This document shows, one piece after another, positions 46,416 to 59,408 of a stretch of DNA of 64,000 nucleotides. The translations under genes and the position numbers were made by a program. Source of the stretch: Sciurus carolinensis (taxonomy: Eukaryota > Chordata > Mammalia > Rodentia > Sciuridae). How positions within the stretch are numbered: the first letter of the stretch is position 1; each line of letters begins with the position of its first letter. The notes under the pieces are model-generated. The model was not told the DNA's origin. It saw only the letters and a list, made by a program, of their open reading frames with translations, and made no database searches. The stretch spans positions 62,001 to 126,000 of the forward strand of contig NW_025920106.1 of assembly GCF_902686445.1 (NCBI RefSeq). The letters are read 5' to 3'.

Positions 46416-46930
46416 TAGAGGGAGACTGCTCCCCCAGTCGCTCCAGAACCCAGGAGTTAAGAAGGGGAGGCATTGAGAGACTCGGACTGAAATAGAGCCA
46501 CGGGTGAGTCTGCCCACTGGGTAAAGCTCGGCCTGGGTGACAGGCCCAGATAGAGGTGGCTTATCGGAGCCGGGCAGGGCAGCTAGAGTCATCCACAGGC
46601 AGCCCTGCGCACTCCTGCGGTGGGCCCCGCCCACACAGCCGGCTTCTCCAGGTTCTCGGAATGGAACTGGCCCGCTAGTGAGAGCCTTTCTGACCAGAAC
46701 AAGCTCCGAGTCCCGGAGCCACTGCAGCGCAGCGTACTCCGGCAACGAACCAGCGGAGAGCCTCGATCCACAGGCAGCCTCTGGGATCAGGGCAGGGCAG
46801 CCAGAGACCGCTTCAGGCAGCTCTGCCCACTCCAGCTGCAGGCTCTCTTCACGGGGTGATCCAAGATGGCGGCCTAGAGGGAGACTGCACCCCCAGTTGC
46901 TCCAGAACCCAGGAGTTAAGAAGGGGAGGC
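46396..46930 (+). promoter_or_regulatory. L1 5'-UTR fragment, one monomer plus start of a second
   Basis: The sequence from 'gtgatccaagatggcggcc' to 46856 is homologous to the copy A 5' UTR ('gttaagaaggggaggcattg', 'agagccacgggtgagtctgc', 'ggcagctagagtcatccaca'). At 46857 the start recurs and runs 74 bases, breaking off after 'aaggggaggc' at 46930, where the 31-bp array begins. Period about 460 bp. It is richer in CpG than its surroundings. The YY1-type motif CAAGATGGCGGC is intact at 46403-46414 and 46862-46873. No ORF1 or ORF2 follows. The 135-codon frame here is a shadow. Confidence 0.8.
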
Positions 46931-49900
46931 TGAGTTCACATTGATGACATTATATCAGTGTCAGATGCCAGACTGTGTTTATTGAATGTTGAAGCCTCAG
47001 GGAAGATACTCAATGAGTGACAGAGGTCACAGAGGTCACATTGAGACTATTATGTGTCAGTGGTAAGAGTGATGATATTATGTGAGTGTCAGAGGCTACA
47101 ATGAGGGAATTATGTGCATCTTATTGGCCACAGTGAGGGTATTATATCAATATCAGAGGCCACATTGAAGATGTTATGTGAAAGTCAGAGGTATTTGTGA
47201 GTTTCAGAAGCCAGAGTGAGATAAATGTCAGAGGTTTAATTTTGTATATTATATAAGTGTCAGAGGCCACAGTGATGGTATTATATGAGTGCCAGGACCA
47301 AATGAGGATATTATGTGAGTGGCAACTCTCCCAGAAAGAATATTATATAAGTGTCAAAGGCTACAGTTAGGATATACTGTCCATCACAGGGACAACACTG
47401 TGGAAATTTGGTGGGTATCAATGGCCACAGTGAGAATATTTTGTCACATCAGGGACCAGCTTGAGGATATTATGAGTGCCCAAGTCACAGTGACTGTCTT
47501 GGACCATAGTGAGTGTATTATGTGAGTGTCAGAGGAGACAATTATATTTTGTGAGTATATAATTGAAGGTATTTGGTGAGTATTAGAGGCCACATTAAGG
47601 GTATTATATGAGTGGTAAGGTAATAATGATGACATTTTGTGAGTGTCAGATGCCATGTGAGGATATTATGTGAATATCAGGGGCAAAGGTGAGTATATTA
47701 AGTGAGTGAAAGAGGTCACAGTTAAAATATAATATGAGTTTCAGAGGCCAGATTGATTTATTATATGAATATCAGAGACCAAATGTGGATATTATATGAG
47801 TGTCAGAGGCTACATTGCAAGCATGATGTGAGTGTCTCAGGTCACAAAAAGATATTATGTGCATGACGAGTCACATTGAATGTAATATGTGAGTATAGGA
47901 GGCCAATCTGTGGTTATTTTGTGAGTATCACAGATTAGAATAAGGATACTATATCAGTATCAGAGACCAAAAGGATGACATTATGAGTGCAAAAATTAAC
48001 AGAGAGGATATTGCATCAGTTTCAGACATCACAAATTATGTCAATGCCAGAGGTCAAAGTGAGGATATTTTATGTGTGTCAGAGGAACCAGTGATGATAT
48101 TTATGTGACTTTCAGAGGACACAGTGTGATATTATGTGAATGACAGAGAACAAAGAGGTAGTAGTCTGGGTCTGAGGTCAAAATGTGTGTATTATTGATT
48201 GTCAGAGACCAGAATTGGGGATTTATGTGAGTATCACAGGGTACAGTGAGGGTGTTAAGTGAATGCCAGAGGTCATGGTATAGTTATTATGTGTCAGAGG
48301 TAGCATTAATTATATTATGTGTCAGAGGCCAATTAAGGATATAATGTCTGTGTCAGAGGTCAAATTGAGTGCATAATGTGAGTGTCTGAGATCACAGTGA
48401 GGTTATTTGAGTGTCAGTGGTCAAAGTGAGAATATTACATTAGTGTCAGAGGTCAAGTTAGGATATTTTGTGAATGTCATAATCCAAAGTGAGGGTTTTG
48501 CATAAGTAACAGAGGTCCCAGTGAGGTTATATTGTGATTGTAAGAGGTCACAATGAGGACATTATGTGAGCATCAGAGGTCATGTGAGGACATTATGTGA
48601 CTATCAGATTCACAGTGAGGATATTATGTGAGTGTCACATAACAGGTGAGGAAATTAAGTGAGTATCAGAGGTACCAGTGAAGATAAATAAAAGGGTCCA
48701 AAGTCATTTCAGAAAATAATGTGAGTGTCAAAGATCACAGTGAGGACATAATGTGAGTATGAGTGGCCACAGAGGTATTATGTCAGTTTCTAAAAAAGAA
48801 AAATGAGAATATTAATTGAGTGTCACAGGGCTCAGAAGGGGAATTATGTGAGAGCCAGAGGACACACTGAGGTTATTCTGTGAGTGGCTTAAGCCATGTA
48901 AGGATATTATGTGTGTGAGAGAGGTCACACTGAGATTATGTGAGTAACAGAGGTCACACTGAGGATATTATTTCAGAATTAGAGGTCAAAGGAGGGTAGT
49001 ATGTGTATGTCAGGGACCACAGTGAGTATAGTTTATGAGTCTGATAGACCAGAGTGAGGGTAATAAGTGATAGAGGTCACAGTGAAGTTAATCTGTGAGT
49101 GTAAGATGTTAGATGAGGGTATCATGTCAGTGATAGATGTCAAAGGAGGACAATTGTGTCAGAGGTCAGAGTGAGGGTATGTGTCAAATGTCACATTGAG
49201 GGTATGACATTAGTGTCAAAAGGCAAGTGAGAATATTTTTTACTGTCAAAGGTGACAATGAGCTTATTTTTTGAGTGTCAGATGTCACAATGAGGATATT
49301 GTTGAGTGTCAGAAGTCAAGCCAGGCTGTTTTGTGGCTATCAGAATCACAGTGAAGATATTCTTTGAGTGTCACATGCCATAGGAAGGTAAAGTGAGTAT
49401 CATGGAAAGTAATAATTATATTATGTCAGTGTCAGTAGTCACAGTGAGGTTGTTATGTCACTCTTAGGATTTTATGTGACTTTCAGAAGCCACTATGAGG
49501 AGATATGTGTATTAGAGAAAAAAGTGAGGTTATTATGTCAGTTTCAGAGGTCACAGTACAAGTGTCATGATTGTACCTGAAGTCACACTGAAGGTATTTT
49601 TTCAGTGACAGAGGTCACAAGAAGGATTTTTCAGTGTCAGAGGTCACTATGGGGATATTATGTGAGTCTAAGAGGCCATGTTGATGGTATAATGAGAGCT
49701 TCAGGGGTCATGGTGTGGGTATTTGGTGAGCATCATTGGTAAAACAGAGGCTACTACCTGAGTGTCAGAGATCACAGTGAGGTATCATGTGAATGACAGG
49801 GCAAATTGAGGATAATACTTGAGTGTCACAAACTAAAGTGAAGGTGTTATGTGAGTGACAGAGGCCATTTTGAGGCGATAGTGTGAGAATCAGGAATCAC

Positions 49901-51740
49901 AGAAAGGATATTATATCTGAATCAGAATTCACAGTGAGGTTGTTATATGAGTGTCAGAGGTCAGAATGAGAGTATTATAAGTGTCAGAGGTACCAGAGAG
50001 GATATTATGTGAATGTCTGAAATGACAGTGAGGATATTATATCAGCATCAGAGGTCACAATAAGGTTTTAATGTGAGAGTCATAAGTCATGATGCAGGTA
50101 TTATGTGAGCATCACAGGCCACGGTGAGTGTATCATGTGAGTGTCAGTGGTCACACTTAGGATATAATCTGAGGCCACACTGAGGGTATTAAGTAAGTGT
50201 CAAAGGTCAGAGTAAAGGTAATGTTTGAGTGTGAGATTTCACAGTGGGGGTAATATATGAGTATCAGAGGTCACACAGAGGGTTATGTGAGTGACACAGG
50301 AAAACTGAGGATATTATGTGTCAGAGGATACAATGAGAAAATAGTTTCAAGATCAGGGGCCATAGTGAGGATATTTTATGTCTGTAGCATGTTATGATGA
50401 TGGCATTTTGTTAGAGTCATGGGTCAATTGAAGACATAATGTGAATGTCAGAGGCCACAAGGAAGTTTTAATATAAACATCAGAGATCAAGTGAGGATAT
50501 AATGTGTGTCACAGACAACAGTGAGGGTTATGTGATTATCTATCAGTGGAGAGGCCAAAGTGAGAATATTATTTGAGTGTCTGAGGTCATATTCAGATTA
50601 TTAAATGAATGCAAAAGGACAAAATGGGATATTATGTCAGTGTCATAGGACACAATGAGGATAGTAAATGAGTGTTCAGTGTGACAGTGAGTACATTGTA
50701 TTAGTTTAAGAGGCCATGCTAAAATATTATGTAGTGTCAGAGCCAAGTGAGTTATTGTAATAGTGCCAGGGGCCACTTTTATGCTATTATGTGAGTGTCA
50801 GAGACCAGAGTGAGGGATTTATGTGAGTGCCAGAAGCCACAGTGAAGGTTCCATTGTGGTGTCAGATGCCCAAGGTAGGATACTATGTGTCAGGGGGTGC
50901 TGTGAGTGAATTATGTCAGTGTCTGAGGTCACTCTGAGATAATTATATGAGCATCAGAAGGTACAGTGAGGATATGATGTCAATTAGAGGACACATTGAG
51001 GGTATTAGGTTTGTGTCTAAGGTCACACTAAAGAAATTCTATGAGTGAGACATATCACTGTGATGGTATTATGTCAGTGTCAGAGGTCAGAATGAGGGTG
51101 TTATGTGAATGTCAGAGAACACAGTAGGGTATTATGTGAATGTCAGAAGTCAAGTGAAGATATTATGTGAATGGCATAGAATACATTGAGGGTATTATGT
51201 GAGTGTAAGTGGCTACAGGAGCCTACTATACATCTGAGACAATACTGACTATTCTGTGTTCATGTAAGAGGCCACAATGAGGATATTTTGTGGGTGACAG
51301 AGGTCATGTGACAATAATATGTATGTGCCTGAGGCCATAGTGAGAATTTTTTGTGTGTGTGATCAGAATCCACACTAAGGGTATTATGTGAGTGACACAG
51401 GAACAGTAAGGATATTAGGTCAGTATTAGAGGACAAGTGAGGATATTATGTGATTGCCAGAGGTTACATGAAGGTATTATGGGAGTGTTTGAGTCACAGT
51501 GAGTAAATTATATAATGTCAGAAATCTGGTGAAAATATTGTGAGACTGGGACATTGAGGATATTTTGCAATTTTCAGAGAGCAGAATGAAGGTATTATGT
51601 GATAGACAATAGGCACAGGTAAGATATTAGGTGAGTGTCAGAAGCCCCAATGGGAATATTCTGAATGTCAAAGGCCACATTTTGGTATTATATGTCAGAG
51701 AGCATATGCAGGTGTTAAATTAGTGTCTGAGGTCACACTG
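46931..51740 (+). repeat. 4.8-kb degenerate tandem array, ~31-32-bp unit
   Basis: The recurring unit is close to 'gaggatattatgtgagtgtc' followed by 'agaggtcacagt', with a period of 31-32 bp. Its boundaries are sharp: after 'aaggggaggc' on the left and at the L1-start motif on the right. About 150 units by length. Units differ by substitutions and small indels; no higher-order pattern stands out by eye. Most units carry AGGTCA or a close variant. Open frames (47319-47656, 50543-50776) follow the array and are not genes. Confidence 0.93.
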
Positions 51741-51761
51741 AGGTGATCCAAGATGGCGGCC
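51729..51761 (+). repeat. 33-bp direct repeat, right copy, with YY1-type motif
   Basis: Ends the array with 'gaggtcacactgag' and the L1-start sequence 'gtgatccaagatggcggcc'; CAAGATGGCGGC lies at 51749-51760. Unlike the left copy it is followed by non-L1 sequence ('ataacaaatataatag'). Confidence 0.85.
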
Positions 51762-54700
51762 ATAACAAATATAATAGCTGTTATGTAGTCTATTATGCAG
51801 AAATAATATCATAATAAAACACCTCAATCTAATGCAATATCTGTCCTTAGTTATTAATAGTAATGTAATACCAATACTACACCATCCAAAAGTGATATAA
51901 CATTTGTCCTGTAGATAGCAGTCTTATTATAGAATCCATACTATTATAGAATTCTCATTACTAGGGCTGCTCTTCGTGAGCTTCACTGGCAGCAAGCAGA
52001 GAGGTAAGACACAGCACTAATTGAAACCAGGATGCAAGTTCTCAACAGGCTCCATTAGAAACAAACCATGCCCAGTAACTGAAAGAGTTTGGAAGGCAAC
52101 AGATCAAGTCACATAAAAAGCACTTCTCTGGAAGGAACATGTCACAAATATTGCAACTGCAATGAAACATTCCTCAGTCACACACAGGGTTCCATGCCAC
52201 CTGGGACTTGACCCTTCAGATCTGAGTTGCAGTCTTGCACCTGAGACAAACCTGGTACCCCCTAAGTTCCATGGTCTCTTTGTCAGGATTACCATACCCT
52301 GAGTACACAGCTGCAGATGTGAGGATATGAGGAGGGACATACATAGACTGCTCTCCCTTGATTCTCCTGCTAACAGATTACTAGAGGGCAAAGTCTATGG
52401 GCTGTGTTTCCAGGGTGTCTCAATCTAGCAGTGACATTGATTGTTCTGGTCTTCACACTGTGCCTTTAATCACTGTATTTGCCTAATTTGGATTTCAGTA
52501 GGGAAGCTGTGGTTTAAAATTTTTATTTTGTCTACATTGGTCTACCCATCAGAAAAATCATAATTTTAAAAGAATATATGTTCTTGTGATTTTTCTATTG
52601 AGAGTTTGGCACACTACACCTGTGTCATGGATGATCTTCTTAGAAAGGAAATAGTACAGCCCTCAGTGGTTTGGATGCCTCAGTGTTTGGATGTGGTGAT
52701 GCCATACTTCAGAGTGTGAAAGTCAGGACTGGAACAACTGGGTACAGAACCATGTTGAGGATATTGGAAGAAAGATGTATTAGACTCAAGGAACTAACAC
52801 TCATGTAGGCTTTATACTTGTTTGTGGGACTTTTTGTTAAGACAGTGAATCTGTTTCCACTGGAATCAAACCCCTCTGAAACCCAGAATCCACCACCCCT
52901 TTTCTGTGATATTTTTTTTCTCCTGTTTTGGAGAATTAAGCAACAATCCCAGCAGATCAATTTTTAGACATTTTCCAAGAGTGGTCAATGATGAGAAATT
53001 GTCACTACCTGACCTTGCTAGCTTAATGGCTTTTTACAATGATTTGGAAACTGACTGAACTTCTGCTAATTTCATGGTCCTATCTGGTTTGTCGAAGTTT
53101 ATTAAGGGCTCTTTCTCCTTCCTGAAGAAATTTAGTGGATAGAAAACATTATCACATAATGTCATAATGTCATAAGATGAATATCTACAGGAGCAGGAGA
53201 TAAGAGGGGAGAATTTTCCATGACATAGATTTTACCAGCTTAAAAAACAGAGTCTATTTCATTTTTTCAAATCCACTGGTGCCTCAGGGCTTACCGAACT
53301 CAGCACTATTCAGAGTTGCAGGTCTCCTTTGTGTTGACCCTCCCCATTGGTTGTTCCCCAGTAAATTTAAAGGATCTCAGAAGCATTCAGCAATGCCCTA
53401 TTTTGGGAACCCTCCCAAAGGGGTGATTGCACATATGAGTATTGATATTCAAGTCTTTCTAAGCCAGTGGTCTATCATCAGACTCTCACATTTGTGGGAA
53501 GGTAATGAAAAGCCAATTAGTTATGGGTGCACAAGCAAGATGGTTCTAAGTCTTTGAGATAGCTTGCTAATTTTTGATGTTTCTTGATAGAAGAGAAGGA
53601 GATCAGCTTTTCGTGTTCATTCAAAAGTGTGCACAGGGCTCTCAGTGAACCTGGATTACATTAATGACTATCCCCTTAAGAGAGTGGTTACATAGTCCTT
53701 TTCCATTTTTCAAAACTGAATTGTCAGTCCTTCTCTCTCCTCCAGTAACCTTAGCTATTGAATAAATATTACCTTCTGAGTTGGTTATTTGTTCTTCTAT
53801 TGGGGCCTTCTTTCCAAACTTTAGTAGAAAGAATAGAAAGAAACTGTCTTCAACAACACACACTGAAAGAAGTGACCTGCTGTGACCTTGAAAGAAGCAA
53901 TGCAGATGTTCCCTAAAGAAATAAAGAGAATTCCACTCCCATGGTTATGACCATGGTATTGAACAAAGTTTTGTCAAATTCAAACCATCATTTCTTCTTG
54001 ATAAAAATTGCATTCATGAATTTTATAACCAAAATATTTTCATCGATGTGAGTAATTTAGAAATGGAAACAGAAATGCCAGTTTCTTGCTATTTACTGGG
54101 GTCCCTGGAACTTTGCTTGCTGCCACACAAATTTTCCAAAAGATCTCTGGAAATATAGCAGTGCCACTGTTATGGGACTATGGAGACAAAGAAGTGAGAA
54201 TTCTGATGACTACATCTTGGAAGTGAAATACCATGGCTCTTGCTGATTTATTTTTCTTTGAAACCAGATGCTGATGTGGATTCACTTAGATGGGGAAGCT
54301 ACAGGTTTTGGATAATAGAATTTTCTGGTACCAGTGATCCCTTGTAGTGTACCCACATAGTAAAAGGAGAAGAAATAATGAACAATTCTAAATTTCACAG
54401 GAATCATTGGAAGGTCTATGGCACAGGGAGACTATCTCTTAAAATCAGTGAAGAAAAACTTCCAGTGGGTCAGAATCTTCCAGTGGGTCAGAATAGAAAC
54501 AAGGACAAGGTAGAATTTGATTTTTCTTCTTTCACTGTTGACTCACATCATGGTAGAGATGTTTGTTATCCCCTCTCCCTCTCCTTTCTGTGTTGCATTT
54601 TCTGTATGTTGGTGCATTACACACACATGACTCAAACATTAGGGTTCCCAAGGAGTACATATATAAATGGCCTTATACACCTGATGACAACTTCAAAAGC

Positions 54701-55435
54701 ATACACTAGAATAATCTCAGAGGAATAAATGGCAAAAGTATTCAGGCCTTGTAAGGCATAATGGCTTCTTCAGGACCACCCACATGGCCAGAAGGAAGAA
54801 ATGGGTATAATTCTAACTGTCTCTCCAAACCAGGTTAGTTGGCTACACCTGGGACATCTGGGTCCAGAACCAGGGTGTGTTGGTGTAGCCATGTCCACTT
54901 GTGTATATGTCAAGGGAAGATGGGTGGAACCTGCATCTCAGTGGGTCATTAGGACCATCTTGTGTGAGAAAGGGCTTTCAGTATGGAGTCCCCAAGAAAT
55001 GACCTCACTTCCTTGGCAGTAGAACACACAGAACTTGGAACATCAGTAGCTAGGCACCCACATTCCAGATAAGCTCCCATTCTGCTCACTTGTGTTGAGA
55101 TAGCAAGTCCAGAGCCATGAGTTATTGCTGTCTACTCATCTTTGGATGCTTATTACTCAGGAAAGTTCCTAGTAGGGGACTTTCCCAAGATTGGAAGAAC
55201 TGTATCAATGTTGGGACCAACAACTCTGGCAATATTTCCTAAGAAGACCAGAGGTGAAACAGGAGAGGCCATTAGAAGTGAGTAGAGTCTAACCGTCCAC
55301 TCAGATTTCCATTTAGATAGCACCAGACCCACAAAGTTTTGTCTGTGTGTGTTTATATTTGCTTCTCATATTTGTGACTCATTGAATTTGATGTTGATCA
55401 AACTGTGGTACTATTCTTTAAAAGAGCACCACTTT
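51762..55435. other. Unrecognised 3.7-kb stretch between arrays
   Basis: No SINE, L1 or familiar gene seen. Several frames of 70-116 codons occur (52104-52391 minus, 52709-52960 minus, 53279-53557 plus, 53642-53863 minus, 54378-54728 plus). None shows a domain I recognise. An 18-bp tandem duplication ('cttccagtgggtcagaat') sits at about 54459-54494. Base composition is more even than in the flanking arrays. It may hold old retroelement or pseudogene sequence; I cannot tell. Confidence 0.4.
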
Positions 55436-55439
55436 ACAT

Positions 55440-56875
55440 CATTCCCTCCACACCTCAGAGAGATATAACTACATATTTGAGTGAGTACAAACTAGTACTT
55501 CACAAGACCTAGTAACTATACTTCTTAGCAAGTCTTCTGTAAACCCCTTAGAGAGACTTCTACTCATGTCAGAGAGCCTGCAATACACACCTCAGAGATA
55601 ACTTTTGACTTACCACAGAGACCTTTCCTATACACTGAAAATATCCTTGTTATTCACTTAAGTGAACACTTACACTCTCATCAATAAGCCTTCCTACAAA
55701 CCTCATAAAGCCCTCCTACACCCTTCAGAGTGTTCTCCCTACATGTCACAGAGCCCACCCTACATAAAAATGAGAACCAACTTAACACCTCAGAGAATCT
55801 TTACTTCACACCTCAAACTCATTTCACTATATGTCTAAATAATGACTCCCTACTAATACCAAGAGCTTTTTCTACACACCTCAAATTCCCATTCATATAT
55901 CCCATAGGTACACTGCCTCCACACTTTATTGAGCAACACTTAAATGACTCAGTTTTTTCTATACACCCCAGAGAGTACTCCCTATCAATTCCACTGAGAT
56001 GTTAATTCAGGCCTCAGAATTTCCATGCTACAAGCAACACACCATACTACACAACTCAGATACAACTTACTACTCTCCAAAATGCCCTCTCTACTTGCCT
56101 CTGAGGTTTGGTCTGACACACCTCAGAGAAGACTGGAAACACTGTTGATTGACCTCCCTAAACAATGTAGGGATTCCCCCTATTATACTCAAAGAATATT
56201 CTCATTACATCTCATGTCTTCTACATAGTCATAGCAGAGAGATTTCATTATTCATTTCTGAGGGCCCAAAGTACACAACAGAGAGCACTCCTACGTAAAA
56301 AAAAAGCCCTTCTACACTCCTTATAGATTCCTCCTGCATACTTAATAGAGGCCTCCCTAAACACCTCAAATCTTCTGCACTACAAATCTCAGAGAACCTT
56401 TCCTTCACACTTCAGTGAACACTTCCTACACACATAGCAGTCACCTCTCCACACAGTTCAGAACCCTACCTACACATATCAACTGCCCTTTCTACAGAAT
56501 TCAGAGGGCCATACATACATACCTTAGACACATTTCCTACACAAATTATTTATCAATCACTGTATCAATGTTATGACCAGAGAACCGTTGTTACACACCA
56601 CACACCATAACTCAACACACCTCAGAATGCCATAATTTCACTATTCAGAGGGCCCTGTTACACAACTCATACAGCCGTCCTTTCAAACTTCAGTTTGTCT
56701 TCATTTATCTCAGAGATCTCTCCTTACTAAGGATGTCCACAAATACACACCTCAATTAACTCTTAATTTTTACCAATGAACACCCAACTTATACACCTCA
56801 TTCAACAGTCCTCCCTACAAATCTCAGAGAGACTTCTATACAAGCCTCAGAATGTCCTATCAAAAAACCTTTAAA
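55440..56875 (+). repeat. Degenerate tandem array, ~22-bp unit
   Basis: Units resemble 'cctacacacctcagagagcc' plus about two bases. A clear run lies near 55688-55880: 'cctacaaacctcataaagcc', 'cctacacccttcagagtgtt', 'cctacatgtcacagagccca'. Low in G on the plus strand. About 60 units by length, highly diverged. Small frames at 55730-56228 are by-products. Confidence 0.75.
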
Positions 56876-56879
56876 AACC

Positions 56880-59400
56880 CTGACAGGTTGATATAAATGA
56901 GTCTGCACTGATGAGAAAGGTAGATATTAATGAATATAACCAGAAGAATAGATATCAAAAAATATACCTCAATGGGTTGATATCAATAAATCTACATTGA
57001 AAAATCCATACTGACAAATCAATATTGATGAATCTACCCCTATAAGTTATTATCTACAAATCTTCACCAGTCAATATCAAGAAATCTACCCACACATAAC
57101 AATGTCAACCAATGTACACAGCCTAGTCAATATTGATGAATCTACATAATTTATTTCAACAAATCAATATTGATGAATCTACCCAGTTTAGTTGATATCA
57201 GAGAATCTACCATGACTCATTGATTATGACAAATCAACACCAACCAATCAATAAAACTCTACAGAATTGTGGATATCAATAATCTATCATGGTGAATCAA
57301 TGTTTACAAATGTAAATGATGAAACAATATCAGCACATCAATATCAATAAATCTTCCCAGAGTTGATATCAACAAATAAACCCCAGCATCAATATCAATG
57401 AATCCACATCAATGTGTCAATATCAACAAGTAAATTCCATTGAGTCAATATTGGTGAATCTACCTCAATGTTTTGATATCAATAAATCTACACCAGTGAG
57501 TAAATATTAATGACTCTAACCTGATGAGTCATAATCCATGGATCTACACTGATGGTCCAATTTTGACAAATCTACACAGGTGAGTAGATATTGACAAACC
57601 TTCCCCATTAAGTCAGTATTGACATACCTATATTGAAGAATTGATATCAGCAAATCAATAGTGAACAATATACCCCAACAAGTCAATATCAACAAATTTG
57701 CACCAATGAATTGATATTGATGAAAGTATGCCTATTTGTCATAGGGTCATATCAACAAATCATTGCTGAAGGATTCACATATCTGTTTCTTCACCAAAGT
57801 GTCGAAGTTGATGAATCTAAATCTTCAAGTCAATATTGATGAATCTGTCCTGACAGGTAGATATTGATGAATCTGCAGCTTTAAGGTGACATTGATGAAT
57901 TTAAAGAATCAAGTCAATATCAATGAATCAAGATCAATGGGTCAATACTAAAAAATCTACACTGATATTTTGATATTGTCAAATCTACACCATTGAAACA
58001 ATTTTGATAAATCTACCCAAAAAGAGTAGATATGGAAGAATCTACACCCATGAGTCAACATTGATAAATCTGCACCAAAAGTCAATATCAACAAATCTAC
58101 CCTCAGGACAATAACAATGAATCTATCCAGAAAAGTTGATATTGATTAATATACCCTGATACCCTGATGGTTCAATATAAATGAAGCTACATCTATGAAT
58201 CAATACTGACAAATCAATATCTTATGAATCAACATGGATAGTTCAATATCAACAAAACTAAACTGATTAGTCAATGTAGATGAATCAAAATCTACAGGTC
58301 AATGTCAATGAATCTACCCCAACAAGTTGATATTAATAAATGTAACCCAATGGATTGATATGGATGGATCTACACTGAAGAGTCAATATCAGTGAATCTA
58401 CTCCAATTGTTTTATATCAGAGAATCTACACCAATGAATCAATATCAATGAATCAACACCTATGATTGACATCAGTGAATATATCCCATCAAGTAGATAT
58501 TGACTGTTCTAACACAGTGGGTTGGTGTGGAGGAATCTACACAGACAAATCAGTAACAATGAATATGCACCAAAGAGTCAATATTGGCAAATATACTTCA
58601 AAGGGTCAATACAGATGAATCTACCTTGATGGTTTGATATTGATGATTGTACACCAATGGGTAAATATTGATGATCTACACTGACAAGTTGATATCCACA
58701 AATCTACCCATCAAAGTATATCATATCATTGAATGACAAATTGATAATGAACAATCTATCACAATGAGTCAATATTTATGAATCTACACGCTTGTATCAA
58801 TATTGACAAATCTACCCCAATGTGTTGATATGAACAAATCTAACCAAATGGGTCAATATTGACCAAACTACATTGATGGGTCGATGTTGACAAATGTAGT
58901 TTGAAAGGTCAATATTGATGAATCTACTCCATAGGTTTAATTTCAATAAACCAACAAAAATGGGTTGATATCTGTAAATCTACACTGAAGAATCAATATC
59001 AACAAATCTACCCTGATGAGTTGATATCTATGCATCTACACTGATGAGTCAATAATGTTGAATCTATATCAATGAATCAATATCAACAAATCAATATCAA
59101 TTAATGTATCCAAAAAGTTGATATTGATGAATCTATTGTGTAATATATTGTGTTGATATGAACAAATTTACCACTACAGTTTGATATTGATAAATCTACC
59201 CCTATGGGTCCATATCAATAAATCTATGACATAAAGTTAATATTGATAAATCAGGACAATGGGTCAAATTGATAAGTGTATCCAAATGAATTGATTTTGA
59301 CAGATTGAACCATTCAAACCAATTGAATCAATATTGATAAAATTAATCCATCAAGTTGATATCAACAAATCTACCCCATTGGTTGATATAGATGAATCTA
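56880..59400 (+). repeat. Palindrome-core tandem array, ~28-29-bp unit, left part
   Basis: Units have the form 'tcaatattga' or a variant, then 'tgaatctac' or 'caaatctac', then 'accaatgag' or 'cctgatggg'. The 10-bp core appears as TCAATATTGA, TTGATATCAA, TCAATATCAA or TTGATATTGA, all fitting TYRATATYRA. Alternatives at each variable pair are mostly TG or CA. Residual CpGs at 57803, 58779 and 58882 fall in those same pairs. About 85-90 units. Confidence 0.93.
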
Positions 59401-59408
59401 CTCAAATG

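Noticed and set aside
46537..46944. 135-codon frame in GC-rich DNA
   Set aside because: It lies wholly in L1 5'-UTR sequence and runs into the 31-bp array. Proline/serine/arginine-rich composition reflects base content.
46931..51740. CRISPR-like regularly spaced repeat array
   Set aside because: The whole unit is repeated with gradual divergence and there are no unique spacers. The genome is mammalian. It is a minisatellite.
46383..51761. 33-bp repeats as a target-site duplication of one large insertion
   Set aside because: They are longer than usual L1 duplications and contain the L1 start itself, so they are part of the element/array sequence rather than of the target.
54378..54728. 116-codon frame with a hydrophobic segment as a membrane protein gene
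   Set aside because: No recognisable family, no splice context I can support, and it includes an 18-bp tandem duplication. Left inside the unassigned island.
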